Part shown: positions 32,495-41,087 of the stretch, piece by piece | How the letters are laid out: each line of letters opens with the position of its first letter | Position numbering within the stretch: position 1 is the stretch's first letter | Origin: Sva-07 sp963828415 | GTDB taxonomy: Bacteria; Actinomycetota; Acidimicrobiia; Acidimicrobiales; Ilumatobacteraceae | Assembly (NCBI GenBank): GCA_963828415.1 | Contig: CAWHEI010000009.1 | Location: forward strand, 434,001 to 498,000 | Direction: 5' to 3' | DNA: 64,000 nucleotides | The notes under the pieces: model-generated | Databases searched by the model: none | Seen by the model: the letters and a program-made list of their open reading frames with translations, nothing else | What the model was told of the DNA's origin: nothing | Made by a program: the position numbers and the translations under genes

Positions 32495-33355
32495 CGATCC
32501 GGGACGTTGGCGACGATCGCGGCGGCCGAGGCGTCACGGAGCGCCTCGAGATCGGGATTGTGCGCCCAGAAGTCGTGGAGCCCTGCGGCCTCGAGGTGTT
32601 CAGCGGTGAGTTGGAGCGCGATGTCGTGGCGAACGTGTTCGGCAGCGAGCAGCGCGACGGCGCGATCGTCGCTCCACATTCCCCAGACTGCGTCGGTGGT
32701 GACGCCGCCGATCATCGCCTGATCGTGGTCGGCGACCACGATCGACAGGCGGCACTGCAGCCGTTGCTCGACGACAGAGGGTGAGCTGTACGAATGCGAG
32801 TAGACGCGACCCGGCAGTGCGCTCAGGTCGCCGTACGCGATCGTGAACACGTCGACCTCCCGATCGACCGCCGCCCTGACCGCATCGATCAGATCCGACC
32901 CCTCCTGTGGCCAGATCGACAACCACAGCGACCGACGGGCGCTCTCGATCACGTCGATGGCGCGGGAGATGACATCGGCACGACCCGTGAGGTGTTGGAC
33001 GACGCGAGTCGCCAGTGCCGAGCCGATCGAAGGGAGGGCGGCCTCGAGCCCTGCGATCGTGTCGTGGGTGACGACGTCGGAGACGGCTGATCAGGGCGTC
33101 GGACGGGAGCGGGACGTACGACACCGAGTCGGTCGCGTCCGCGACTTCGAACGCGGCGCCGCGTGCGACGAGCTTGCCCAGCGTCTCGTACACCGTGCTG
33201 CGGGGGACGCCGGAGGCCTTGGCGACCTCGTAGCCGTTCAGCGGTTCGCCGGCGGCCAGAAGGGCGAGATACGCCTTCGCTTCGTACCCGGAGAGCCCTG
33301 CATCCTTCAGGAGTTGCAGCGCCCGAGTGGCGTGCTCGTTCGACACGGCGCTCAC
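32491..33355 (-). CDS. TrmB-family transcriptional regulator (one frameshift)
   Basis: About 287 residues. N-terminal winged helix typical of TrmB: LLKDAGLSGYEAKAYLALLAAGEPLNGYEVAKASGVPRSTVYETLGKL (about 10-60). The rest matches the effector half (IESARRSLWLSIWPQEG, GRVYSHSYSSPSVVEQRL). A frame break near 33080-33092 joins LISR to AVSDVVTHDTIAGLEAALP. TrmB proteins sense sugars and control sugar transporters, which fits an island with a sugar-type importer. The GTG at 33355 follows the P450 stop by 1 bp, placing P450, regulator and NTF2 protein in one transcript. Confidence 0.8.
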
Positions 33356-33356
33356 G

Positions 33357-34580
33357 TTACCGACGCGAGGTCGCAGCGCCGGGGGTCGGACAGTCTCCGT
33401 CGAAGCGGACGGGGTAGCGGGCCCAGACTGTCCGTGTGGTGTTCGGGTCGAGCGAGGCGGGGTCGTCCGTGTCCGGCCGGGCTCCTGCACGGAGCATGAC
33501 CCCGGCCATGAGGGCGACCGATCCCAACAGGTGGTGGTCGAGGGCAACATCGGGTTCGAGCCCGCCGGCCAGTTCCTGGCCGAGGCAGGCATGCGTTCCG
33601 TGACCGAAGCTCAGACCCCATGGCGCAACCCCGTCCGCGACCTCACGGTAGGGATCGAATCGGTCGGGTGCGCCCGGGAACACCATCGGGTCGCGGTTGG
33701 CATCGTGCACGCTGATCGTCACCTCCTCACCCCTCGGCAGCACCCGACCCGACTTGAGCGTGACGTCCGAGACGGCGAGGCGCCGCGCGACCGGACTCGC
33801 TGGATGCAGTCGCATCGATTCGTGGACGAAACGCTGACGCAACTCGTCGTCGCGTTCCAGCGCGGATCGACTTGACGGTTCCGCGGCGATCCATTCGAAG
33901 ACGTGGTGCATCGCGTGGACGAGTTGATGGGACGTCGAGTGCGATCCCACCCAGGGGAAGTAGGCGATCTCGCGCAGTACGGTCGCATCGGGGAGGTCCA
34001 GCCGATCCTGGTTGCGCAGCAGGGTGGTCAGGACGTCGCGAGGGAGATCGTCCTCGTCGATGTGACCGCTCTCGAACCGGTCGACGAGGCGTTGACGTCG
34101 TTGCAGTGAGGGTTCGAAGAACTCGCGTCGGAATGCGGCGAGTGCCTCGTCGCCCGCCTGGATGATCGCACGAGTGTCACCGACGGCGTGGGCGACGGTC
34201 GACGCGCGGGCGAGATCGTCCATCAGCTCGTAGCAGCGGTCGAATGCATCGGCGTCGGGAGGAAGGTCCACGCCGGCGACGTCCAGCGACAGCGTCATCA
34301 TCGTCCGCCGTGCCAGGCCGAGCAGGTCGCCTCGTCCCTGCTGCACCGGGTCGCGGAGCACGACCTGGATGATCCGCGGGATGCGTTCGCGTTCGTACCA
34401 TGCGAACGTGTCGCGGCGGAACAGCCGGTTCTCGAGACGTCGCCGCGCGAGGTGTTCGTCGCCGTGGAGATTCACGATGACGCCGTGCATCAGGCGGTCG
34501 CCCGCGTCGTACAGCGCCTGGCGTAGTTCGCGACTGCGGAAGGCGTCCCGAGCCTCGGCGTAGGTGGTCAGCGTGATCAT
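33357..34580 (-). CDS. Cytochrome P450 (paralogue 1)
   Basis: 407 residues. ExxR is ESMRLHP and the heme-Cys loop FGHGTHACLGQELA. The I-helix reads WVGSHSTSHQL, with His where most P450s have Asp/Glu, as in the CYP51 group. N-terminal stretches (LRQALYDAGD, NLHGDEH, RRRLENRLFRR) are shared with the P450 at 36973, so the two are paralogues. A soluble monooxygenase needing reductase and ferredoxin; the ferredoxin at 39998 is a candidate. It is first in a P450-TrmB-NTF2 operon and divergent from an SDR gene. Confidence 0.9.
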   Translation of the reverse strand: MITLTTYAEARDAFRSRELRQALYDAGDRLMHGVIVNLHGDEHLARRRLENRLFRRDTFAWYERERIPRIIQVVLRDPVQQGRGDLLGLARRTMMTLSLDVAGVDLPPDADAFDRCYELMDDLARASTVAHAVGDTRAIIQAGDEALAAFRREFFEPSLQRRQRLVDRFESGHIDEDDLPRDVLTTLLRNQDRLDLPDATVLREIAYFPWVGSHSTSHQLVHAMHHVFEWIAAEPSSRSALERDDELRQRFVHESMRLHPASPVARRLAVSDVTLKSGRVLPRGEEVTISVHDANRDPMVFPGAPDRFDPYREVADGVAPWGLSFGHGTHACLGQELAGGLEPDVALDHHLLGSVALMAGVMLRAGARPDTDDPASLDPNTTRTVWARYPVRFDGDCPTPGAATSRR

Positions 34581-34589
34581 CGGTCCCCG

Positions 34590-34636
34590 GGCCGACTGTA
34601 GTGAGTGGACGTCGTTAGTTCCATCACGACTACGAT
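34590..34636 (+). promoter_or_regulatory. Divergent P450/SDR promoter region with shared operator-like motif
   Basis: -10 box TACGAT (34631-34636) lies 6 nt before the GTG at 34643, a leaderless layout. Upstream are GTAGTGAGT and an inverted repeat GTCGT, 10 bp, ACGAC. GTAGTGAGT and the ACTAC-N-ATGGCG block are also upstream of the ABC importer at 24.4 kb. Confidence 0.45.
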
Positions 34637-34642
34637 GGCGCC

Positions 34643-35437
34643 GTGATGGGGGAGCCACGATCGATGCTCGTGACCGGCGGTGCGCGTGGGTTGGGCGCGG
34701 CGATCGCCATGGCGGCTGCAACTGCGGGCTACCGCGTCGGCGTCATCGACGTGCTCGACTCGTCGGAGCCCGCGATCGGCGGGAACGGGCACGTGCCGGA
34801 ACCGCCGATCGAGATGTTCTCGGCGTCGGTGGCCGACGATCGCGCGGTCGAGGCGGTGCTCGACGAGTTCGGCGTGCCCGACGTCGTCGTCAACAACGCC
34901 GGCATCGTCAGGTTCGGGCCGTTGGTCGACCTCGACGTCGCCGATTTCCGCGCCGTCGTCGACGTCAATCTCGTGGGTACCTTCGTCGTCGCGCGGGCAG
35001 TGGCCAGGCGCTGGATCGACGGCGACCGCCCAGGATGTGTCATCAACGTCACATCGATGAACGGCGTCGCCGCGGGTCCGAACGCCGGCGCCTACGGCGC
35101 CTCGAAGGCGGGCGTCGCCCTGCTGACCTCGCAGATGGCGCTCGAGTGGGGGAAGTCCGGGATCCGAGTCAACGCGATCGCGCCAGGCCTGATCGATGCC
35201 GGGATGTCCGAGCCGATCTATGCCGATCCCGTGGTTCGGGCGGCGCGTGAGTCCAAGGTGCCGCTGGGCCGCCTCGGCGTTGCGTCCGACATCACGGACG
35301 TCGTGCTCTTCCTCGCGTCCGAGCAGGCGGCATACATCCACGGCCAGAACATCGTGGTCGACGGTGGCGTCACGGGCTCGGTGATCGCCCACCTGCCACG
35401 ACCCGCAGCCGTCGACTCGGTGGGTCCGACGACGTGA
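34643..35437 (+). CDS. Short-chain dehydrogenase/reductase (SDR)
   Basis: 264 residues. NAD(P) motif GGARGLGAAIA, VNNAG, and catalytic Ser in VTSMNGVAAG with YGASK. C-terminal signature VDGGVTGS. An oxidoreductase acting on an alcohol/ketone. The GTG at 34643 suits the leaderless promoter; ATG 34646 is the alternative. Its stop overlaps the next start (GTGA), opening a four-gene operon SDR-ThuA-SDR-P450. Confidence 0.88.
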   Translation: MMGEPRSMLVTGGARGLGAAIAMAAATAGYRVGVIDVLDSSEPAIGGNGHVPEPPIEMFSASVADDRAVEAVLDEFGVPDVVVNNAGIVRFGPLVDLDVADFRAVVDVNLVGTFVVARAVARRWIDGDRPGCVINVTSMNGVAAGPNAGAYGASKAGVALLTSQMALEWGKSGIRVNAIAPGLIDAGMSEPIYADPVVRAARESKVPLGRLGVASDITDVVLFLASEQAAYIHGQNIVVDGGVTGSVIAHLPRPAAVDSVGPTT

Positions 35438-36153
35438 CGCGCGTGTTGCTGCTCACCGGTGGATCGCCGCACGCTCACGACTTCGACGCGATCGGCGCCT
35501 CGCTCGACGAGGTGCTCACGGCGCACGGAGCCGACGTGACCCGTGCCGGCCATCCCGATGTCGCAGCCGAGCTGCTGACCGATGGCGATTTCGACGCGCT
35601 CGTCCTGCTCGGCCTGTGGTGGCGAATGCTCGACGATGCGTACGCGCCGTGGCGTGAGTTCGCGTACTCGACACCGTTGTCGACGCGGGCAGCGTTCGAA
35701 GGCTTCGTTCGTCTCGGCGGTGGCCTCGTTGCACTGCACACGGCACCGATCTGTTTCGACGACTGGCCAGGGTGGGGCGACGTGCTCGGTGGCTCGTGGC
35801 GCTGGGGAGTCTCGTCGCACCCACCGCTCGGACCGGTTTCGGCGCGGATCGTCGCGGATCATCCCGTGGTCGAAGGGCTCGGGCCGACGATCGAACTCGT
35901 CGACGAGGTCTACGGTGACCTGGATCTTCGTGTCGGGATCGAGCCGCTGGCGATGGCGCACCGCCACGAACTGGACGCCGAGCAACCGGTCGTCTGGGCA
36001 TACCGGTTCGGCGAGGGTCGGGTCGTGTTCGACGGGTTCGGACACGACCCGGCATCGATCGCCCAGGTCGACAATGCGATGATGATCCTTCGAGCCGTCG
36101 ACTGGGTGTCCGAACCCAGCACGGCACATGCGTTGACGGGTGGAGCATCGTGA
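35434..36153 (+). CDS. ThuA-like domain protein
   Basis: 239 residues with a class-I glutamine-amidotransferase-like fold: RVLLLTGGSPHAHDFDAI, DALVLLGLWWRML, FVRLGGGLVALHTA and AYRFGEGRVVFDGFGHDP. ThuA-like proteins occur in trehalose and other sugar-use operons, with uncertain biochemistry. Start and stop overlap both neighbours by 4 bp (GTGA), showing tight coupling. Confidence 0.8.
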   Translation: MTRVLLLTGGSPHAHDFDAIGASLDEVLTAHGADVTRAGHPDVAAELLTDGDFDALVLLGLWWRMLDDAYAPWREFAYSTPLSTRAAFEGFVRLGGGLVALHTAPICFDDWPGWGDVLGGSWRWGVSSHPPLGPVSARIVADHPVVEGLGPTIELVDEVYGDLDLRVGIEPLAMAHRHELDAEQPVVWAYRFGEGRVVFDGFGHDPASIAQVDNAMMILRAVDWVSEPSTAHALTGGAS

Positions 36154-36914
36154 GAGCGATCGAGTCGATGTCGGTGCTGGTGACCGGAGGCGGCTCCGGC
36201 ATCGGTGAGGGGATCGCCCGGCACTTCGCCGAGCGCGGGGCGGCCGTGACGATCTCGGGTCGCCGCGCAGACAAGCTCACCGCCGTCGCCGAGTCGCTCG
36301 GGCCGAGCTGTCGCCCGGTGGTCGGCGACGTCACCGCCGCGGACGACCGCGACGCGATGGTCTCCGCTGCCGTCGAAAACGGGGGCGGTCGCCTCGACGT
36401 CCTCGTCAACAACGCCGGCAACATGTACCGAGGGCCGTTGGCCGAACTCGACGAGGCCCAGTTGCTCGAGGTGTTCCACTCGAACGTCGTGGCCGGCATG
36501 ATGCTCGCGCAGCGCGCGCTCGACGACCTCGTGGCCGCAGCCGGCGCAGTCATCTTCATTGGTTCGGTGCATTCGCAGCGGGCCTTTCCCGGCGCCGCTC
36601 CGTACGCGGCCACGAAAGGGGCGGTCGAGACGCTCACCGGGGTGCTCGCCGCCGAGCTCGGCCCGCTCGGTGTGCGCGTGTCGTGCATCCGGCCGGGCGG
36701 GGTGTTCACCGAACTGAATCAGCGCGCCGGACTGTTCGACGACGACACGGCTCGCGAGCGGCTAGAAGGACTCGCTCCGGCGCACGCCCTCGGTCGGCTG
36801 GGCACGGTCGCCGAGATCGCCGAAGGAGTCGAGTACCTCGCCCGTGCCGAGTGGGTGACCGGCAACGTGTTGACCGTCGACGGCGGACTCGGACTCGGGG
36901 TGACCAACGCATGA
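36150..36914 (+). CDS. Short-chain dehydrogenase/reductase (SDR)
   Basis: 254 residues. GGGSGIGEGIA, VNNAGN, catalytic Ser in IGSVHSQRAF and YAATK, ending LTVDGGLGLG. GTG start overlapping the ThuA stop. Probably works on the same pathway as the SDR at 34643, with different specificity. Confidence 0.88.
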   Translation: MRAIESMSVLVTGGGSGIGEGIARHFAERGAAVTISGRRADKLTAVAESLGPSCRPVVGDVTAADDRDAMVSAAVENGGGRLDVLVNNAGNMYRGPLAELDEAQLLEVFHSNVVAGMMLAQRALDDLVAAAGAVIFIGSVHSQRAFPGAAPYAATKGAVETLTGVLAAELGPLGVRVSCIRPGGVFTELNQRAGLFDDDTARERLEGLAPAHALGRLGTVAEIAEGVEYLARAEWVTGNVLTVDGGLGLGVTNA

Positions 36915-36972
36915 AACGCCCAGCAACCGACGCGTGCGAGCATGCGGTTCATCAACACCGGAGGACACGGCA

Positions 36973-38166
36973 ATGAGTGACCAAGCGACCGTCATCACGA
37001 TCACAGGGTACGACGAGGCCAAGGAGGTGTACCGCCAGAAGGATCTCCGCCAGGCACTGTACGACGCGGGTGAGGTCGTGATGGCCGATGTGTTGGTCAA
37101 CCTGCACGGCTCGGAGCACCGCGACCGTCGGCGACTCGAGAACCGCCTGTTCCGGCGGGAGACGTTCGAGCTCTACGAACGCGATCTCTTCCCGCCGATC
37201 ATCGAAGCGACGCTGGCGCCGGACGTCGCTGCTGGACGATCCGAACTCGTCGATCTCGGCCATCGAATGATGATGAATCTCGCGGCGCTCACCGCAGGCG
37301 TCGATCGGCCGCTCAGCACCGTCGACGAGACCCGGCGTCTGTACCGGTATCTCATGACGTTCATCGAAGGCGCCACGCTGGCCCACTACACCGGTGACCG
37401 CGACGCCAAGCGCAACGAGGTGGCCGCCGAGTTGCACCTGTTCGACGAAGAGTTCGTGACGCCGTCGCTCGAGCGGCGAGCAGCGATTCGTGACGCCGGT
37501 GACGAGCTCCCGAAGGACGTCCTGTCGATCCTCCTCGCCAACGAGGACGCGCTGCACCTCCCGCACGACGTGATCGTCCGCGAGGTCGCGTTCTACCTGC
37601 TCGCCGGCGCCCACACCTCCGCCACCGCATTCACCCGGGTGTCGCACAACGTCCTCACGTGGTTGCAGGACCACCCCGAGGACGCCGACCTCGTGCGAAC
37701 CGACCGACGGTTCGTCCAGCGATGCACCCACGAGACCGTCCGGCTGCAACCCTCGTCGCCCGTGGCGATGCGATGGGCGCTCGCGGACATCGAGTTGAAG
37801 TCCGGGCGCGAGATCCCGACCGGCGCGAAGGTGGTGATCGATCTGCTCGCGGTGAACCGCGACCCGAGCGTGTTCGGCGATCGCGCCGGCCAGTTCGACC
37901 CGCACCGCACGACGCCCGACGGGGTCCCCGCATACGGGTTGTCGTTCGGCTCCGGGATGCACGCCTGTATCGGGCAGGACCTCGCGGCCGGGCTGTTGTT
38001 CCACGAGGACTCGACGATGGACGATCATCTCTTCGGGCTGGTTCCCGAAGCGGTCCAGGTGCTCTTCGACGCGGGAGCGCGCCCGGACCCGGACGACGCG
38101 CCGGAGATGGACGAGTCGACTACCCGCCCGTACTTCGGGCGCTACCCCGTACTGCTCGGGAACTGA
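36973..38166 (+). CDS. Cytochrome P450 (paralogue 2)
   Basis: 397 residues. ExxR is ETVRLQP, heme loop FGSGMHACIGQDLA, I-helix LLAGAHTSATAF with His-Thr in place of the usual acid-Thr pair (as in CYP51). It is clearly paralogous to the P450 at 33357. The ATG at 36973 has a strong ribosome site (GGAGGA, 36960-36965). Last gene of the SDR-ThuA-SDR-P450 operon. The substrate is unknown; membership suggests stepwise oxidation with the SDRs. Confidence 0.9.
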   Translation: MSDQATVITITGYDEAKEVYRQKDLRQALYDAGEVVMADVLVNLHGSEHRDRRRLENRLFRRETFELYERDLFPPIIEATLAPDVAAGRSELVDLGHRMMMNLAALTAGVDRPLSTVDETRRLYRYLMTFIEGATLAHYTGDRDAKRNEVAAELHLFDEEFVTPSLERRAAIRDAGDELPKDVLSILLANEDALHLPHDVIVREVAFYLLAGAHTSATAFTRVSHNVLTWLQDHPEDADLVRTDRRFVQRCTHETVRLQPSSPVAMRWALADIELKSGREIPTGAKVVIDLLAVNRDPSVFGDRAGQFDPHRTTPDGVPAYGLSFGSGMHACIGQDLAAGLLFHEDSTMDDHLFGLVPEAVQVLFDAGARPDPDDAPEMDESTTRPYFGRYPVLLGN

Positions 38167-38212
38167 GACCGTCGTGTGTCAGGGAGCGGGGGGTTGCGCC
38201 CTCGAACCGCGT

Positions 38213-38971
38213 TCACCGCGCGGCGAGCAGCGAACGTGTGGCGTCGTGGAGCAGTCGAGCACGCTCGGTCGCTCCGAGGGTCAGCAACTCGTCGCTCTGC
38301 ACCTCGACGCTGATCGTGACGTCGGGTCCGACACAGCGGAGCAGCTCGGTCAGCGGCAGCGCGCCGGCACCGGGGACGAGACGTCGGTGACGAGCTTCGT
38401 CGACGAGGTCGTCGGAGCCTGCCGCCGCGGCATCGCACACCTGCACCCAGCCGAGCGTGCCGGACTCGGCCACGGCCCGCAGGTCGGCCGCATCGGCGCC
38501 GACACGAACGTGGTGCAGCACATCGACGACGACCTGGCAGCCGGTCTCCTTGGCGATGGCGACCGCGTCGAGCGGCCCGCTGGGGTCGGTCCAGGCCATG
38601 TACTCCAGCGCGACGCGGATGCAGTGGCGGTTCGCCATTTCGACAAGTGCGGCCAAACCGGCCACCGTGTCGGTGCGGACCGGCGCGTCGGAGACAACCA
38701 GCAACGCGGCTGCGCCCACGGCCGATGCCCGCTCGACGAGCGGGCCCGGCTCGTCGTCGGATCCGATGCGGTAGACCTCGACGTCGTGTATCGAGATGCC
38801 GCGGGCGCTGGCGTGTCGTCGAACGGCGCGCGCGTCGGTCACGCAGTGAGCTGCGGTGTCCGGATTCGAGATGCGCAGTCCGACACCGTCGAATCCGGCC
38901 GCGGCCGCGGCGTCGATCAGCGCGGTAGGGGTCTGATCCAGCATGGATCCGGCGGCGAGGACGAGCGGCAC
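38213..38971 (-). CDS. Sugar-phosphate isomerase/epimerase-like TIM barrel (AP endonuclease 2 family)
   Basis: 252 residues. Xylose-isomerase-like barrel with AAAGFDGVGLRIS, HDVEVYRIG, VALEYMAW, VVVDVLHHVRVG, VQVCDAAA and VEVQSDEL giving metal ligands Glu, Asp, His and Glu. Members isomerise or dehydrate sugars and inositols. The GTG at 38971 follows TACCGT by 6 nt (leaderless). It converges on the P450 gene and is divergent from the amidohydrolase. Confidence 0.8.
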   Translation of the reverse strand: MPLVLAAGSMLDQTPTALIDAAAAAGFDGVGLRISNPDTAAHCVTDARAVRRHASARGISIHDVEVYRIGSDDEPGPLVERASAVGAAALLVVSDAPVRTDTVAGLAALVEMANRHCIRVALEYMAWTDPSGPLDAVAIAKETGCQVVVDVLHHVRVGADAADLRAVAESGTLGWVQVCDAAAAGSDDLVDEARHRRLVPGAGALPLTELLRCVGPDVTISVEVQSDELLTLGATERARLLHDATRSLLAAR

Positions 38972-38977
38972 CGGACC

Positions 38978-38983
38978 ACGGTA
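38978..38983 (-). promoter_or_regulatory. -10 box, leaderless promoter of the TIM-barrel isomerase
   Basis: TACCGT on the minus strand, then GGTCCG and the GTG at 38971. Confidence 0.45.
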
Positions 38984-39024
38984 GATCCGACGTGCATCGG
39001 CCGCCGAGCTGCAAGGATCACGAC

Positions 39025-39990
39025 GTGATCGATGTCCACGCACACACCGTGCTCCCCGGAGTGATGGGATGCGCCGGAGAGTACGGGCCGGAGCTCGGCG
39101 TGGGCCCCGAGGGTCGACCGCGGTTCCGAGTAGGTACCTATGTGCTCGACGGAGTCGACTACCGCGGCACGCCGTTCATGGATCCCGGGGCCCGCCTCCA
39201 GCTCAACGACCACCTCGGCATCGACCTCCAGATGCTCTCACCCAACCCGATCACGTACTTCCACCACGTCGAGGCGGAGGTTGCGTCCGAGTTCTGTCGG
39301 TGGCACAACGACGAACTCGCGGCCCTGGTCGCCGGCCACCCCGACCGTTTCGTCGGTGCAGCGCAGTTGCCGATGCAGGACGTGGACGCGGCCGTCGCCG
39401 AGTTCCGCCGGGCGGTCGGCGATCTCGGATTGGTCGCAGCGTACATAGGGACCGATTTCGGGATCGGATTCGACGACGAGCGCCTCGATCCGTTCTGGTC
39501 GGCCGCCGTCGACCTGGACGTCCCAGTGTTCATCCACCCCGCGCCGTGGGGGATCGACGGACCGTTGCGAGACGAACGGATCCGCAAGTACGACCTGGAC
39601 CTGTCGGTCGGGTTCATGTTCGAAGAGACGCTGGCGATGGCCCACTTGATCTACGGCGGGGTGCTCGATCGGCACCCGGGTCTCGACATCTGCATGTCGC
39701 ACGGAGGGGGCGCGTGTGCATACATGCTCGGGCGGCTCGAACACCAGGGCCGCACCCGGCCATGGGCGGTCGGAAATCCGACCGACTTCCAGGGAGCGAT
39801 GCAGCAGATGTGGTTCGACAACCACGTCCACGACGACGACTCGCTCGAGCTGCTCGAACGCAAGGTCGGCCGTGGCCGTCTCGTCGTCGGCACCAATCTG
39901 GCCGGCTGGGACGCGCCGAAGGAACCCGGGCAGATCCCGTTCGTCGACGCCTACGACGACAACGCGCGCCGGTTGCTCCGGCTCACCTGA
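39025..39990 (+). CDS. Amidohydrolase 2 family metal-dependent hydrolase/decarboxylase
   Basis: 321 residues. VIDVHAHTVLPG (HxH), VFIHPAPWG, CMSHGGGACAY and a late Asp in TNLAGWDAP supply the metal site of the ACMSD-like group, which includes decarboxylases of aromatic or keto acids. The GTG at 39025 has AAGGA 7 nt upstream. The position opposite a sugar-type isomerase suggests a late catabolic step. Confidence 0.85.
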   Translation: MIDVHAHTVLPGVMGCAGEYGPELGVGPEGRPRFRVGTYVLDGVDYRGTPFMDPGARLQLNDHLGIDLQMLSPNPITYFHHVEAEVASEFCRWHNDELAALVAGHPDRFVGAAQLPMQDVDAAVAEFRRAVGDLGLVAAYIGTDFGIGFDDERLDPFWSAAVDLDVPVFIHPAPWGIDGPLRDERIRKYDLDLSVGFMFEETLAMAHLIYGGVLDRHPGLDICMSHGGGACAYMLGRLEHQGRTRPWAVGNPTDFQGAMQQMWFDNHVHDDDSLELLERKVGRGRLVVGTNLAGWDAPKEPGQIPFVDAYDDNARRLLRLT

Positions 39991-39997
39991 GCGGCGG

Positions 39998-40213
39998 TCA
40001 CAGTTCCACCTCGACGCCGTCCGCGAGAAGTTTGATCGCTCCGCTCGGACACGCCCGCGCGATCCGCACCAGCACGTCGTCAGCAGGCCTCGGGCCGTCC
40101 TGGTCGACCGTTCCGATCTCGTCCGCGTCGAAGACGAAGAAGCCTGGTGCCGAGGCCACGCACTTCCCGGCACTCACGCATTCGTCGCTGTCGAGCGCTA
40201 CTTCATAGGCCAT
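39998..40213 (-). CDS. 3Fe-4S-type ferredoxin, P450 partner
   Basis: 71 residues. Cys pattern: DECVSAGKCV (C-x5-C) and ARACPSGAI, one cluster, with the position that would hold a fourth Cys taken by Ala/Gly. Small acidic ferredoxins of this type feed electrons to actinobacterial P450s. It lies downstream of an SDR in the same direction and between the paired P450 operons and the second amidohydrolase, so it likely serves both P450s. Confidence 0.88.
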   Translation of the reverse strand: MAYEVALDSDECVSAGKCVASAPGFFVFDADEIGTVDQDGPRPADDVLVRIARACPSGAIKLLADGVEVEL

Positions 40214-40264
40214 GTCGGTCGTGTCTCCTCTGGTCGTCGTTTCCCTGCCGGTCGTGATCGCTTC

Positions 40265-40981
40265 TCAGACCGCATTGGCTGCCCATCCGCCGTCGGCGTA
40301 CAGCACCTCGCCGGAGATGTACGACGCCCGCTCGGACAACAGGAACTCGGCCACCTCGGCAATCTCGGACGCCTCACCGACTCGACCGAGCGGGACGCGG
40401 CCGGTGAGCCACCGGACTTGTTCGGGGTCGTCGAGACGTTCGCTGGCCATCGGGGTACGGATCGGGCCCGGCGCGATCGAGTTGACGCGAACGCCCAGGG
40501 GAGCGCCCTCGAGCGCTGCGGCCCGCGAGAGCGATGCGATCGCGCCCTTCGAGGCGACGTAGTGCGCCTGGCCGGGCACGGCGATGGTGGCGTTGACGGA
40601 CGCGATGGTGACGATCGACCGTCGACGTCGGTCGTCGGGAGGGATCGCGCGGAGGAACGCACGAATCGCGAGCCACGTGCCGGTCACGTTGACCCTGAGG
40701 TGCCGTTCCCACTCGCCGAGGGTCGTGTCGACGATCATGCTGCGGGTGCGAATTCCGGCGCTGGTCACCAACCCGTCCAGCGGACCGATGTCGGCCATCA
40801 GTTGCTCCCAGCCGTCCTCGTCGGTCACATCGAGCGGCCGAACGGCGCCGCGGTCGGTGGTGGCCTCGGTGCGGGACGCCTCGAGATCGACGCGCACGAC
40901 GTGCCAACCCTCACGTTCGAGCACATCGGCGCATGCAGCCCCGATGCCGGAGGCTCCGCCGGTGACCAACGCTCGTTTCAC
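40265..40981 (-). CDS. Short-chain dehydrogenase/reductase (SDR)
   Basis: 238 residues. Starts VKRALVTGGASGIGAAC; has LVTSAGIRT, catalytic IASVNAT and YVASK, and ends YADGGWAANAV. The third SDR of the island. The GTG at 40981 is chosen because the NAD motif must be near the N-terminus; the long open frame upstream is a shadow of the divergent amidohydrolase. It probably forms an operon with the ferredoxin gene 51 bp downstream. Confidence 0.85.
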   Translation of the reverse strand: MKRALVTGGASGIGAACADVLEREGWHVVRVDLEASRTEATTDRGAVRPLDVTDEDGWEQLMADIGPLDGLVTSAGIRTRSMIVDTTLGEWERHLRVNVTGTWLAIRAFLRAIPPDDRRRRSIVTIASVNATIAVPGQAHYVASKGAIASLSRAAALEGAPLGVRVNSIAPGPIRTPMASERLDDPEQVRWLTGRVPLGRVGEASEIAEVAEFLLSERASYISGEVLYADGGWAANAV

Positions 40982-41037
40982 GAACCGAGCTTGGCACGCG
41001 TGCGGCGCCGCATCGGCACGCACCGGACCGTCGTCGC

Positions 41038-41043
41038 TAGAAT
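41038..41043 (+). promoter_or_regulatory. -10 box upstream of amidohydrolase
   Basis: TAGAAT, near consensus, inside an inverted repeat (CGTCG, CTAGAATTCTGA, CGACG). It would give a leader of about 35-45 nt before the start codon. Confidence 0.4.
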
Positions 41044-41087
41044 TCTGACGACGCTTTCCACGATGTTCCGGACCCGGGGTGTTCGAC

